64,000 bases of DNA from CAZNOG01 sp964574635 (GTDB lineage: Bacteria > Bacteroidota > Bacteroidia > Flavobacteriales_D > Cryomorphaceae): assembly GCA_964574635.1 (NCBI GenBank), contig CAZNOG010000001.1, positions 248,001 to 312,000 on the forward strand. The letters are read 5' to 3'. Of this stretch, positions 33,132-41,800 are shown piece after piece. The notes beneath the pieces were generated by a model. That model saw only the letters and a list, made by a program, of their open reading frames with translations. It was not told the DNA's origin and searched no databases. Each line of letters starts with the position of its first letter. Within the stretch, counting starts at the first letter, position 1. The position numbers were made by a program, and so were the translations under genes.

Positions 33132-35624
33132 TTGAGCTACGGACGACAAATATCCATTCCCCGAACCCTGGTCTTGCTCGCACTGATGATGAGCGCGGCG
33201 GGGGCCATGGCGCAAAAAACGGTGATCACCGGGCGGGTGTTGGACGCGGAGACCGACGAACCGCTCCCATTCGTCAACGTGGCGTTCAAAGATTCGAAGA
33301 TCGGGACGTCCACTGATTTTTCGGGGGAGTTTCGCCTCGAAACGTACTACGCCACCGACTCCATCATCGCCAGTTTCGTGGGCTATTTGCCCAAATCGAT
33401 GTCGGTGAGGAAGGACAGAACCCAGGTGATCGACTTTTATTTGGAGCCGGGCTCGGTGCGGTTGACCGAAGTGGTGATCAGCGCCCAAGACTACGTCGAC
33501 CCGGCCTTGTCCTTGCTCGAGAAGATCATCGGGTTCAAGGAGGTCAACAACCGCGAAAAACTCGACGCCTATTCGTACGAAGTGTATAACCGCATCCAGT
33601 TCGACCTCAACAACCTCACCGAGAAATTCACCGAGAGAAAGATCTTCAAGAATTTCGATTTCATCTTCGACCACTTGGATTCCACGCACGGAAAGGTGGC
33701 CTTGCCCTTCTTCATGACGGAATCCCTGTCGGATTACTTCTATCGCCGCAAACCACGGGGTCGGAAGGAGATCATCCGGGCCACCAAGGTGTCGGGAGTC
33801 AACAACGAGAGCATCACCCAGTTTTTGGGGCAGATGTACCAAGACGTCAATATCTACGAGAACGCGGTGAACATCTTCGGAAAGAATTTCATCAGCCCCA
33901 TATCGGATTACGCCAAGATGTTCTACGAGTATTCCCTGGTAGACAGTGCGTATATCGACGGGAAGTGGTGCTACCGCATGGACTTTACACCCAAAAACAC
34001 CAGCGAAACGGTGTTTAAAGGTCATTTCTGGGTCAACGACACCACGTACGCCATCAAGGAAATCGACGCGAACATCCTCCCGTCGGCAAACATCAACTTC
34101 ATCACGGACCTTCACGTGCGCCACCGGTACGAGGAGGTGGAGCCCGAAGTGTGGATGTTGGTGAAGGAGCAGTTGTTGGCCGATTTCACCATCGTGGAGT
34201 CGGAGATGGGTTTCTACGGCCACAAGACCACCATGTACGATCATTTCGTGATCAACGAGCCTCGGGAGCCGGAATTCTACGGGGGGGCGGAACACGTGAT
34301 CGTCGAGTCGGGGGTAAACGAGAAGGACGACGACTTTTGGGAGGTGGTGCGCCACGAGAGCATCACCGCAAAGGAGCGCGGCATCTACAATATGGTGGAC
34401 AGCCTGAAGAACAACCCCATCTTCATGACCTACGTGGATATCGTGAACTTCATTTTCCAAGGGTACTGGGTGCAGGGGAAGGTGGAATACGGACCGGTCT
34501 TCACTTTTTTGAGCTACAACGAAGTGGAAGGTTTCCGACCGAAGTTCGGGCTGCGCACTTCCAACGAATTCAGCACGCGGTTGATGCTGGAAGGATACGC
34601 CGCCTACGGTACGCGCGACGAGCGTTTCAAATACATGCTGGGCGGGAAGTATTTCTTGACCAAAGATCCCCGGCAAAGTCTCAGCGTCTATTATTCCGAA
34701 GATTACGAATTGATAGGCCAAGCCACGAACTATTTCTCCCGCGATCACTTCATCCAATTTTTCACTTCGCGGAATCCCCAAGACCGGTTGATCTTTAACA
34801 AGCAGGCGAGGATAGCGCTGGAGAGAGAGTGGTTTACGGGATTTTCCACCACCTTGGAATTGCGCAACCGGCGGTTGTCGTCGGCGGGAGACTGGAATTT
34901 CGAGCGCGTGGCGGGGTGGGGAGACGAGCAAACGGTGGTGGACGTGAACGAGATCACCACCACCGAAATATCCTTGGGAACACGGTTCGCATACCGGGAG
35001 CGATTCGTGGAGGGGGAGTTCGAGCGCATCAGCCTAGGCAGTTTGTGGCCCATCATCACGGTGCGCGCCGACCTGGGCGTGAAGGGAGTGTTGGGAGGAG
35101 AGCACTCTTACGGGAAGTTGCACGCCACCGTATACGACAAGGTACCCATGGGTCCCTTCGGCAACTTTCATTACACTTTGGAGGGCGGGAGGACGTGGAG
35201 GAGCGTGCCGTATCCATTGCAGTTCGTCCATTCGGGCAGCGAAAGCATCTTTTACAACGAGTCCGCCTTCAACACCATGAATTTTTTCGAATTCGTCAGC
35301 GACCGCTTCGTGTCCGCCAGGTTGGAACATCATTTCGAAGGGTTGTTTTTCAACAAAATCCCATTGTTCCAAAAGCTGAATTGGCGAGAGGTCATCGGCG
35401 TGAACGCGGTGTACGGCAGTTTTGAATCCCTGGATCCCACCGAGCTCAAGCTGCCGGAAAGAACCTTCGTTTTCGAGTCGGGGAAACCCTTTGCAGAGGC
35501 CTATTTCGGGATCGAAAACATCGTGAAGATCCTCCGCGTGGACGCGGTTTGGCGGCTGAATTACCTCGACAATCCCCGCGTGAGCAAATTTGCCGTACAG
35601 CTTGGGTTTTTCATTCAGTTTTAG
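33132..35624 (+). CDS. DUF5686 outer-membrane protein with carboxypeptidase-like regulatory domain
   Basis: An 830-residue outer-membrane protein. Signal peptide 'RTLVLLALMMSAAGAMAQ' (to about residue 28), then an Ig-like carboxypeptidase-regulatory-like domain (about 30-115, 'ITGRVLDAETDEPLPFVNVAFKDSKIGTSTDFSGEF'), then the long DUF5686 region with TonB-receptor-like barrel strands to the end. The family is widespread in Bacteroidota and of unknown function. The start must be non-ATG: no ATG precedes the hydrophobic core, and TTG at 33132 gives a well-formed signal peptide, so I take TTG. It lies 56 bases after tatC on the same strand and 22 bases before lptB, so an operon is possible. Confidence 0.82.
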   Translation: MSYGRQISIPRTLVLLALMMSAAGAMAQKTVITGRVLDAETDEPLPFVNVAFKDSKIGTSTDFSGEFRLETYYATDSIIASFVGYLPKSMSVRKDRTQVIDFYLEPGSVRLTEVVISAQDYVDPALSLLEKIIGFKEVNNREKLDAYSYEVYNRIQFDLNNLTEKFTERKIFKNFDFIFDHLDSTHGKVALPFFMTESLSDYFYRRKPRGRKEIIRATKVSGVNNESITQFLGQMYQDVNIYENAVNIFGKNFISPISDYAKMFYEYSLVDSAYIDGKWCYRMDFTPKNTSETVFKGHFWVNDTTYAIKEIDANILPSANINFITDLHVRHRYEEVEPEVWMLVKEQLLADFTIVESEMGFYGHKTTMYDHFVINEPREPEFYGGAEHVIVESGVNEKDDDFWEVVRHESITAKERGIYNMVDSLKNNPIFMTYVDIVNFIFQGYWVQGKVEYGPVFTFLSYNEVEGFRPKFGLRTSNEFSTRLMLEGYAAYGTRDERFKYMLGGKYFLTKDPRQSLSVYYSEDYELIGQATNYFSRDHFIQFFTSRNPQDRLIFNKQARIALEREWFTGFSTTLELRNRRLSSAGDWNFERVAGWGDEQTVVDVNEITTTEISLGTRFAYRERFVEGEFERISLGSLWPIITVRADLGVKGVLGGEHSYGKLHATVYDKVPMGPFGNFHYTLEGGRTWRSVPYPLQFVHSGSESIFYNESAFNTMNFFEFVSDRFVSARLEHHFEGLFFNKIPLFQKLNWREVIGVNAVYGSFESLDPTELKLPERTFVFESGKPFAEAYFGIENIVKILRVDAVWRLNYLDNPRVSKFAVQLGFFIQF

Positions 35625-35634
35625 TTCGATTTAC

Positions 35635-35642
35635 TATACTTG
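35635..35642 (+). promoter_or_regulatory. -7-like promoter element TATACTTG
   Basis: A 7-of-8 match to TAnnTTTG only 4 bases ahead of the lptB ATG, which would make a near-leaderless transcript if used. Confidence 0.3.
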
Positions 35643-35646
35643 GAGC

Positions 35647-36378
35647 ATGATACTCAGGACGGATAATTTGATAAAGAAATACAAGAAGCGCACGGTGGTG
35701 AAGGGGGTTTCCGTGGAAGTGAAGCAAGGGGAGATCGTGGGTTTGCTCGGCCCCAACGGTGCGGGGAAGACCACCACTTTTTACATGATCGTGGGCTTGA
35801 TCCGTCCCAATAAAGGCAGAATCTACCTCGACCGCACCGACATCACCGAAAAGGCGATGTACGAACGGGCCAACCTCGGGGTGGGATACCTTCCGCAAGA
35901 AGCCAGCGTATTTCGAAAATTGAGCGTGGAAGACAACATCAAAGCCGTACTGGAAATGACCGATTTGTCGAAGGCCGAGCAGGAAGAAAAGCTCGAGTCG
36001 CTGATCGAGGAGTTGGGCTTGAGCCACGTGAGGACCAACCGTGGCGACTTCCTGTCGGGCGGGGAGAGGCGGCGCACCGAGATCGCGCGGTCGCTGGCCA
36101 CCGACCCCGATTTCATTTTGCTGGACGAGCCCTTCGCCGGGGTAGATCCCATCGCGGTAGAGGACATCCAATCCATCGTGGCTCAACTGAAAACCAAGAA
36201 TATCGGCATTCTGATCACGGACCACAACGTGCAGGAAACCCTCTCGATCACCGACCGCGCCTATTTGCTGTTCGAGGGCAACATCCTGAAATCGGGAACG
36301 GCACAGGAGCTGGCCGACGACGAACAGGTGCGCACCTTGTACTTGGGTAAGAACTTCGAACTGCGTAGGAAGGTGTAA
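35647..36378 (+). CDS. lptB: LPS export ABC transporter ATP-binding protein LptB
   Basis: A 243-residue ATPase that powers extraction of lipopolysaccharide from the inner membrane by LptFG. Seen: Walker A 'GPNGAGKTT' (35-43), Q-loop 'LGVGYLPQEASVFRKLSVEDN' (typical LptB wording), signature 'LSGGERRRTEIARSLA', Walker B 'FILLDEPFAGVDPIAVEDI' and H-loop 'ILITDHNVQETL'. The family-specific 'VFRKL' and 'DHNV' make LptB rather than another ABC ATPase. The length is normal. lptF/G/C are not in the window. The open frame extends 19 codons upstream, but overlaps the preceding gene. Confidence 0.94.
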   Translation: MILRTDNLIKKYKKRTVVKGVSVEVKQGEIVGLLGPNGAGKTTTFYMIVGLIRPNKGRIYLDRTDITEKAMYERANLGVGYLPQEASVFRKLSVEDNIKAVLEMTDLSKAEQEEKLESLIEELGLSHVRTNRGDFLSGGERRRTEIARSLATDPDFILLDEPFAGVDPIAVEDIQSIVAQLKTKNIGILITDHNVQETLSITDRAYLLFEGNILKSGTAQELADDEQVRTLYLGKNFELRRKV

Positions 36379-36612
36379 AGGGTGTGGGGCGGATCCGGAT
36401 CGTGACGCCCCCGGGATTGCGCCAGGGCGATTGCCGGCATCCTTTTTCATCGGCCGGGGCCGGAGGTGTACGCCGGGCGGGGCGACGCGAGAAGCCCCCG
36501 GGCGGCGTAACACCACCCGCCGGGCGGGAAAAAGATATAGGCATTAGACCGACCCCGGCCTTGAAGTCGGCACCGGTAAGACGATTGGGCGGATTGAGGA
36601 GTGCCGGTAGAG

Positions 36613-36636
36613 GAAAAAGGCCGGGGTGGCGCCCCG
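36613..36636 (-). terminator. probable terminator after purS
   Basis: On the minus strand, 14 bases past the purS stop, CGGGG/CCCCG (36632-36636 and 36622-36626) can form a short hairpin with a 5-base loop, followed closely by a T-run. The surrounding 36379-36649 gap is very G+C rich and contains no credible gene. Confidence 0.4.
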
Positions 36637-36649
36637 AAAAAACCGAATA

Positions 36650-36913
36650 TCAAGCTTCGACTTCGGCCTCTTGTACCGTGAAGGAATACGTCTCCATCAG
36701 GCGGTTGGCGAGGAGTTTGCGGCAGGCTTCCTCGACTTTTGCTTCGGCTTCGGATTTGGAGCCGGCTTCGACGTACATGGTGATGTGCTTGCCGATGCGG
36801 ACGTTGGAAACCCCTTCGAGACCGAGGTTTTGCAAGCCGCGGCTCACCGCTTTGCCTTGGGGGTCGAGAATGGCCTCCATGGGCATGATCACAATTTCAG
36901 CTTTGTATGACAT
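36650..36913 (-). CDS. purS: phosphoribosylformylglycinamidine synthase subunit PurS
   Basis: An 87-residue protein matching PurS, the small subunit that helps PurQ-PurL convert FGAR to FGAM in purine synthesis. Seen: 'YKAEIVIMPMEAILDPQGKAVSRGLQNLG' (PurS consensus V-x-P-K-x-x-V-L-D-P-Q-G-x-A) and 'VSNVRIGKHITMYVEA' with the 'VRIGK' motif, and a C-terminal 'KLLANRLMETYSFTV' (consensus L-L-A-N-P-V-I-E-x-Y). Its ATG lies 17 bases inside the end of pssA. No purL or purQ is adjacent. Confidence 0.93.
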   Translation of the reverse strand: MSYKAEIVIMPMEAILDPQGKAVSRGLQNLGLEGVSNVRIGKHITMYVEAGSKSEAEAKVEEACRKLLANRLMETYSFTVQEAEVEA

Positions 36914-37622
36914 GGTTTCTTGAGGATAGGGACAAAAGGATGTACAAAAGTAAGATAATCGGGATGGATGCGAAGCCGAGGAAGGCGAAACTCAGTGCCG
37001 ACAGGGCGATGAGGGTATAGCGCCGAATGTTTTTCGAGAAGGCGTACGTTTTGAATTTCAACGACATCAGGGGGATTTCCGAGATCATGAGCACGCCGAT
37101 GACGAGGGTGGCTACGGCGATGGCCAACGGGGAGGAGGCGAAGAGGTGGATGGCGTTTTCGCCGAAACCGGGATCTAGGTGATCGTTGATGCCGAGGGGA
37201 ACGGATACCCAAAACAGGCCCGCCGCAGGGGTGGGAAGACCGAGGAAGGAATCGGACTGCCGCGTGTCGATGTTGAATTTGGCGAGGCGGAAGGCGGCGA
37301 ATGCCGGGAATACGACGGGGACGTAATCGATTGCGCGGAAGGTGGATTCGGGTGCGAATACGCCGTTGAGAGACAGGGCGATGAAGGCCGGGGCCACGCC
37401 GAAAGTCACGACGTCGGCGAGGGAGTCGAGCTGCTTGCCGAGGGCGCCGTCCACTTTGAGAAGTCGGGCCGAGAGTCCGTCGAACAGGTCGAGGAAGGCG
37501 CCGGCGAGGATGAGCCACGCCGCCAATTGCAATTGGCCTTTTGCGGCGAAAAGGATGGCGAGAACTCCGCAAATCAGGTTGCCGGCGGTGAGGGAGTTGG
37601 GTACGATGGAGCGGAAGTTCAT
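36897..37622 (-). CDS. pssA: CDP-diacylglycerol--serine O-phosphatidyltransferase
   Basis: A 241-residue inner-membrane enzyme with several helices, making phosphatidylserine as precursor of phosphatidylethanolamine. Seen: the CDP-alcohol phosphotransferase motif D-x2-D-G-x2-A-R-x8-G-x3-D-x3-D in perfect form at 'DLFDGLSARLLK...GKQLDSLAD' (about residues 45-70), 'PNSLTAGNLICG' at the N-terminus and 'AFRLAKFNIDTRQSDSFLGLPTPAAGLF' near 110, which is typical of the Gram-positive/Bacteroidota PssA type. It overlaps purS by 17 bases. A TAATTTCG promoter-like element (37630-37637) lies 7 bases before the ATG. Decarboxylase psd is not adjacent. Confidence 0.93.
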   Translation of the reverse strand: MNFRSIVPNSLTAGNLICGVLAILFAAKGQLQLAAWLILAGAFLDLFDGLSARLLKVDGALGKQLDSLADVVTFGVAPAFIALSLNGVFAPESTFRAIDYVPVVFPAFAAFRLAKFNIDTRQSDSFLGLPTPAAGLFWVSVPLGINDHLDPGFGENAIHLFASSPLAIAVATLVIGVLMISEIPLMSLKFKTYAFSKNIRRYTLIALSALSFAFLGFASIPIILLLYILLSLSSRNHVIQS

Positions 37623-37692
37623 GGCTGCGCGAAATTAAGGATACCGGGGCAATTTTTCGGGGGATAAATTGTTGTACATCGGAATTGATGCT

Positions 37693-37700
37693 TAATTTCG
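37693..37700 (+). promoter_or_regulatory. -7-like promoter element TAATTTCG
   Basis: A 7-of-8 match to TAnnTTTG, 6 bases ahead of the PorV/PorQ-like ATG. The same octamer lies on the minus strand at 37630-37637, 7 bases ahead of pssA, so the two divergent genes appear to have paired promoters. Confidence 0.35.
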
Positions 37701-37706
37701 GGGCTT

Positions 37707-38801
37707 ATGCGGATCGATCTCACTTCCGGTGTCCGGGCCGGATTTTTCTTATTGTGCCTATCGTTGTGCGCGACGACGGAGGCGTGGGCCCAGACCCGAA
37801 AGTACAGCAACGAGTCGCTTCACATCGGCGTGGGTGCACGGGCGCTGGGCATGTCGGGCGCATCGGCGGTATCGTCCGATGACGTTACGGCGGGATACTG
37901 GAACCCGGCCAACCTGACCTCGATCAAAGCCGATCTGGAAGTGGCCGCCATGCACGCGGAATATTTCGCCGGGATTGCGGCCTATGATTACGCGGCCATC
38001 GCCAAACCCATCGATTCGAGCTCCGTGCTCGCGCTGTCGGTCATCCGCTTCGGCGTAGACGACATCCCCAACACCACCCAGCTCTTCGACGCCGACGCCA
38101 ACTTGAATTACGACCGCATCACGAGTTTCTCGGCGGTGGATTACGGGTTTTTCCTGTCGTACGCCCGCAAGCTCGGAAAGGGATTGTCCATCGGTGGTAG
38201 CGCCAAAGTGGTGAGGCGCATTCTCGGCGATTTTGCCGGGAGTTGGGGTTTCGGCGTGGACGCCGGCGCCACCTACCGCACGGGCAACTGGAGTTTTGCC
38301 GTGATGGCGAGAGACATGGTTTCCACCTACAACGCGTGGACCTACACGCTGGATCCGCAAACCAAGGAAGTGTTTTTGATGACCGGCAACGAGCTGCCGG
38401 AAAACGGTTTGGAAGTATCGCTGCCTCGAATCATCCTCGGTGCGGCGCACAGTCATCGTTGGGAGCGCTTCTCCATATTGGGCGAAGTGAACATGGTCTG
38501 GACCACCGACGGCCGCCGAAACACCTTGATCAGCGGCGATCCGTTCAGCATGGATCCCGTTTTGGGCATCGAAGCGGGTTACCTCGACATCGTGTACCTC
38601 CGCGCCGGCTTGGGCAACATACAGCAAGTGAAAACCTTCCGGGGAACGAAGGAGTACGTCGTGCAACCCAACCTTGGGCTGGGCCTGCGCCTCGGCCACT
38701 TCCACCTCGACTACGCCCTCACCGACATCGGCAACCAATCGGAATCCCTTTATTCCAATATCTTCAGCCTGCGATTTGAAATTCTCAAACCGGCACAGTG
38801 A
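37707..38801 (+). CDS. PorV/PorQ family T9SS-associated outer-membrane protein
   Basis: A 364-residue barrel of the PorV/PorQ family. Signal peptide ends 'ATTEAWAQ' (about residue 29). The mature start 'HIGVGARALGMSGASAVSSDDVTAGYWNPANLTSI' is the family hallmark (G-x-x-A-R-A-x-G-M-G-x-A...D...A-x-x-x-N-P-A), also shared with FadL-like barrels. In T9SS, PorV shuttles cargo from the Sov/SprA translocon to the attachment complex where PorU cleaves the sorting domain; PorQ-like relatives pair with other C25 proteins. Its stop overlaps the GTG start of the next gene (GTGA), so it is made together with the PorU2-type protein and is likely its dedicated partner. Confidence 0.85.
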   Translation: MRIDLTSGVRAGFFLLCLSLCATTEAWAQTRKYSNESLHIGVGARALGMSGASAVSSDDVTAGYWNPANLTSIKADLEVAAMHAEYFAGIAAYDYAAIAKPIDSSSVLALSVIRFGVDDIPNTTQLFDADANLNYDRITSFSAVDYGFFLSYARKLGKGLSIGGSAKVVRRILGDFAGSWGFGVDAGATYRTGNWSFAVMARDMVSTYNAWTYTLDPQTKEVFLMTGNELPENGLEVSLPRIILGAAHSHRWERFSILGEVNMVWTTDGRRNTLISGDPFSMDPVLGIEAGYLDIVYLRAGLGNIQQVKTFRGTKEYVVQPNLGLGLRLGHFHLDYALTDIGNQSESLYSNIFSLRFEILKPAQ

Positions 38802-41800
38802 AAAACGCGTTTCTCATTTTGGCTTTGGTTTCCATCGCCTTCACGTCGGTGGGCCAACCGCATCCCAATGCGTGGATCGATTACTCCCAACGCCACTACA
38901 AGATACCGATATGGGAAACGGGGGTGTACCGCATCACTTTCAATGACCTCGCGGGCGCGGGCATTCCGGTATCGGCTCTCGATCCGTCCAAAATCCGCAT
39001 GTACGCTTTTTCGGAGGAGATTCCCATTTATGTGCACGGTGCCGACGACGGGGTTTTCAACGCCGATGACTACATCGAATTCGTGGGCCGCAAGAACGAC
39101 GGCCGTCTGGAAGCCGGCTTGTACCCCGCGCCCGAAGCGCGCCCCAATCCCGAATACAGCCTGTTCAACGACACGCTGAACCACTACCTGACGTGGGGCG
39201 GTGCGGGTTCCGGTTTGCGTTTTGCCCCCCAGAGCGCGGCCAATCCCGACGATTACACCGCCGAGGACTTCCTGTGGTACCGATCCAAGGTGAACTACTC
39301 CAACAATTACTACCAAGGCCCCATGGATGCCAGCGGCATTTCCAACCCCTTTTACGGCGAGGGCGAGGGCTGGATGAGCCAGCGCATCGGTTTTCCGGGC
39401 GGGAGCGCCACCCTCGATACCCAGGTGCCCACCGAGGAGGCCTACCTCGGCGACGACGCTCCGGACGTCGAAGTGGAGACCGTTTCCGCCGGGGTGTCGA
39501 ATGCGGCGGCGGGAGGGGGCCACAACCACCACATCCTCGTGCGGTACGGAGCGGAAAATACGGTGGCCGTCGACGAGCAATTCGCCGGTTACCGCATGAA
39601 CCGCTTCAACTTCACCTTCCCGGCGTCAAAGCTCGGCGCCACCACCACCCGAATACGCCACGAAGTATCCAATTCACTGGGCGTCGCCAGCGACTACCAA
39701 GCCGTGGCCGGCGTGTGGCTGACCTATGCGCGCTCCACCGATCTCGGCGGGCAAAGCGCCCTCACCTTCCTGTACCGTCACAACCCGTTCTCCGCGGTAA
39801 GGCGTTTTGATTTTTTGGGGGTGGGAGGTGACAATCCGGTGATTTACTCAATGGGTTCCACCGGGCGTCGCATCGAAGCCGAACCGTACGGACAGGGGTA
39901 CCGCGCACTGGTGTCCAACAGCTTCGGCGACGATGAGTTCGAATGCCTTCTCGTCACCGACCAGAGCATCCGATCCATTTCATCCATCGAAGCGGTGGCC
40001 AACGACGGGTACTTCACCAATTTCGGCTTGGCCGGCGTGGATTCGGCATTTCTCATCATCACCCACAAGTCTTTGCTCGCATCGGCGCAGCAGTACCAAA
40101 CCTACAGGCAACAGCGCTTCAATACCGTCATGGTCACCGTCGACGAACTCTACGACCAGTTTGCCGGCGGGGTGGAAAAAAGTCCTTTGGCCATTCGCAA
40201 TTTCGTAGACTACCTTTTCGATACTTGGCCCACCCCGCCACGGTACCTGCTCTTGTTGGGCAAGAGCATCAGGGACGCCCCCGAAGGAAACCAGGCGGGG
40301 TTTCGCCGAAGCCCCGACAACTACGCGCGCAATCTGGTGCCCACCATGGGATACCCTCCCAGCGATCTCCTTCTGACCGCCGGATTGAACAACACCGTGC
40401 TCGATCCGGCCGTGGCCACCGGACGCATCAGCGCGAGAAACGATCAAGAAGTGCTGTGGTACCTCGACAAACTGATGACCTTCGAAAGCCAGAGCCACGC
40501 GGCGTGGATGAAGAACGTGCTCCACTTCGGGGGCGGCGGAAACACCGAGGAGCAAAACCGCTTCGCGAATTACCTCGCCGGCTACGAAGAAACCATCACC
40601 GATTCGGCTTTCGGCGGGGTGGTGCATACTTTTCTCAAATCCGGTTCCGAGCCCATCCAAATAAACGCCTCCCAAGAAATAGAAGACCTGATCAACGGCG
40701 GAAACTCCCTGATGACCTTTTTCGGTCACGCCTCTTCCGACGGTTTCGACCAAACCATAGACAATCCGGCCAATTTCGACTGGAACGGACGCTACCCGTT
40801 TTTGCTCGGCAACGGCTGCTATACAGGCGATTTCCACACTCCAGGCTACGGCACCTCCAGCGAGGTGTACACCCTTATTCCCGAAAAAGGGGTCATCGGT
40901 TTCCTGTCCTCCGTAAAGCTCGGTTTCGCCAGTTCCCTCAACGATTACAGCAGCCGATTCTACAAGTATTTGGCCTTGAAGAATTACGGCGGCACCGTGG
41001 GCGATCACATGCGCTACACCGTGCAGGAGATTCAGTCGTCCTTCGACCCCGACAACCTCTACGTCATCGTTACCTGCATCGGGATCACCCTTCAGGGCGA
41101 TCCCGCCGTGGTGGTCAATTCCTTCCCCAAACCGGATTTGTCGGTTTCTCCCGATGACGTGTATTTCGTGCCGGAAAACATCACCGCCGACATCGACAGT
41201 TTCGACGTGCACGTGGTGGTCACCAATACCGCCAAAGCCACCGGCCAAACCTTCGGCGTGACTCTGGAACACTTCAGTCCGGACGGTTCGGCCGACTCCC
41301 TCTACGTGGCTTACCTCCACGGGCTGTTCCACCGCGATACGGTCCGCTTTCGATTGCCCGTCAATCCCCAGCACGGTCTCGGTCTGCACAAATTCAACGT
41401 ACTGGTGGATCTCCCCGAAGACCTCGTGGAGGAAATGCCCGGGCACGAAGTCAACAACAACCGCGTGCTCGGCAAAGAACTGCTCATCGCGCCCGGCGGT
41501 TTGGTTCCCGTGCACCCCGAGCGGTTCGGCGTGGTATCCGACGCACCCGTTTTGCGTGCATCCACCGGCAATCCCCTTTCCCCCGAATCGACTTACCGCT
41601 TGGAGCTGGACACCACGGATTCGTTCAACAGTCCTTTTTTCCAATCCACCGAAATCGTCCAACCGGGGGGAGTAGTGGAATGGTCGCCCACCCTGAGCGG
41701 CGGCGACAGCGCGGTGTACTATTGGCGCACCGCCGAATTGAAAGAAGATACCGTGTGGAGGAATTCCTCCTTCCAAGTGATTCCCGGCCGTTCGGGGTGG

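Noticed and set aside
32970..34931. 653-codon open frame on the minus strand
   Set aside because: Antisense to tatC and the DUF5686 gene, both well supported; no recognisable motifs.
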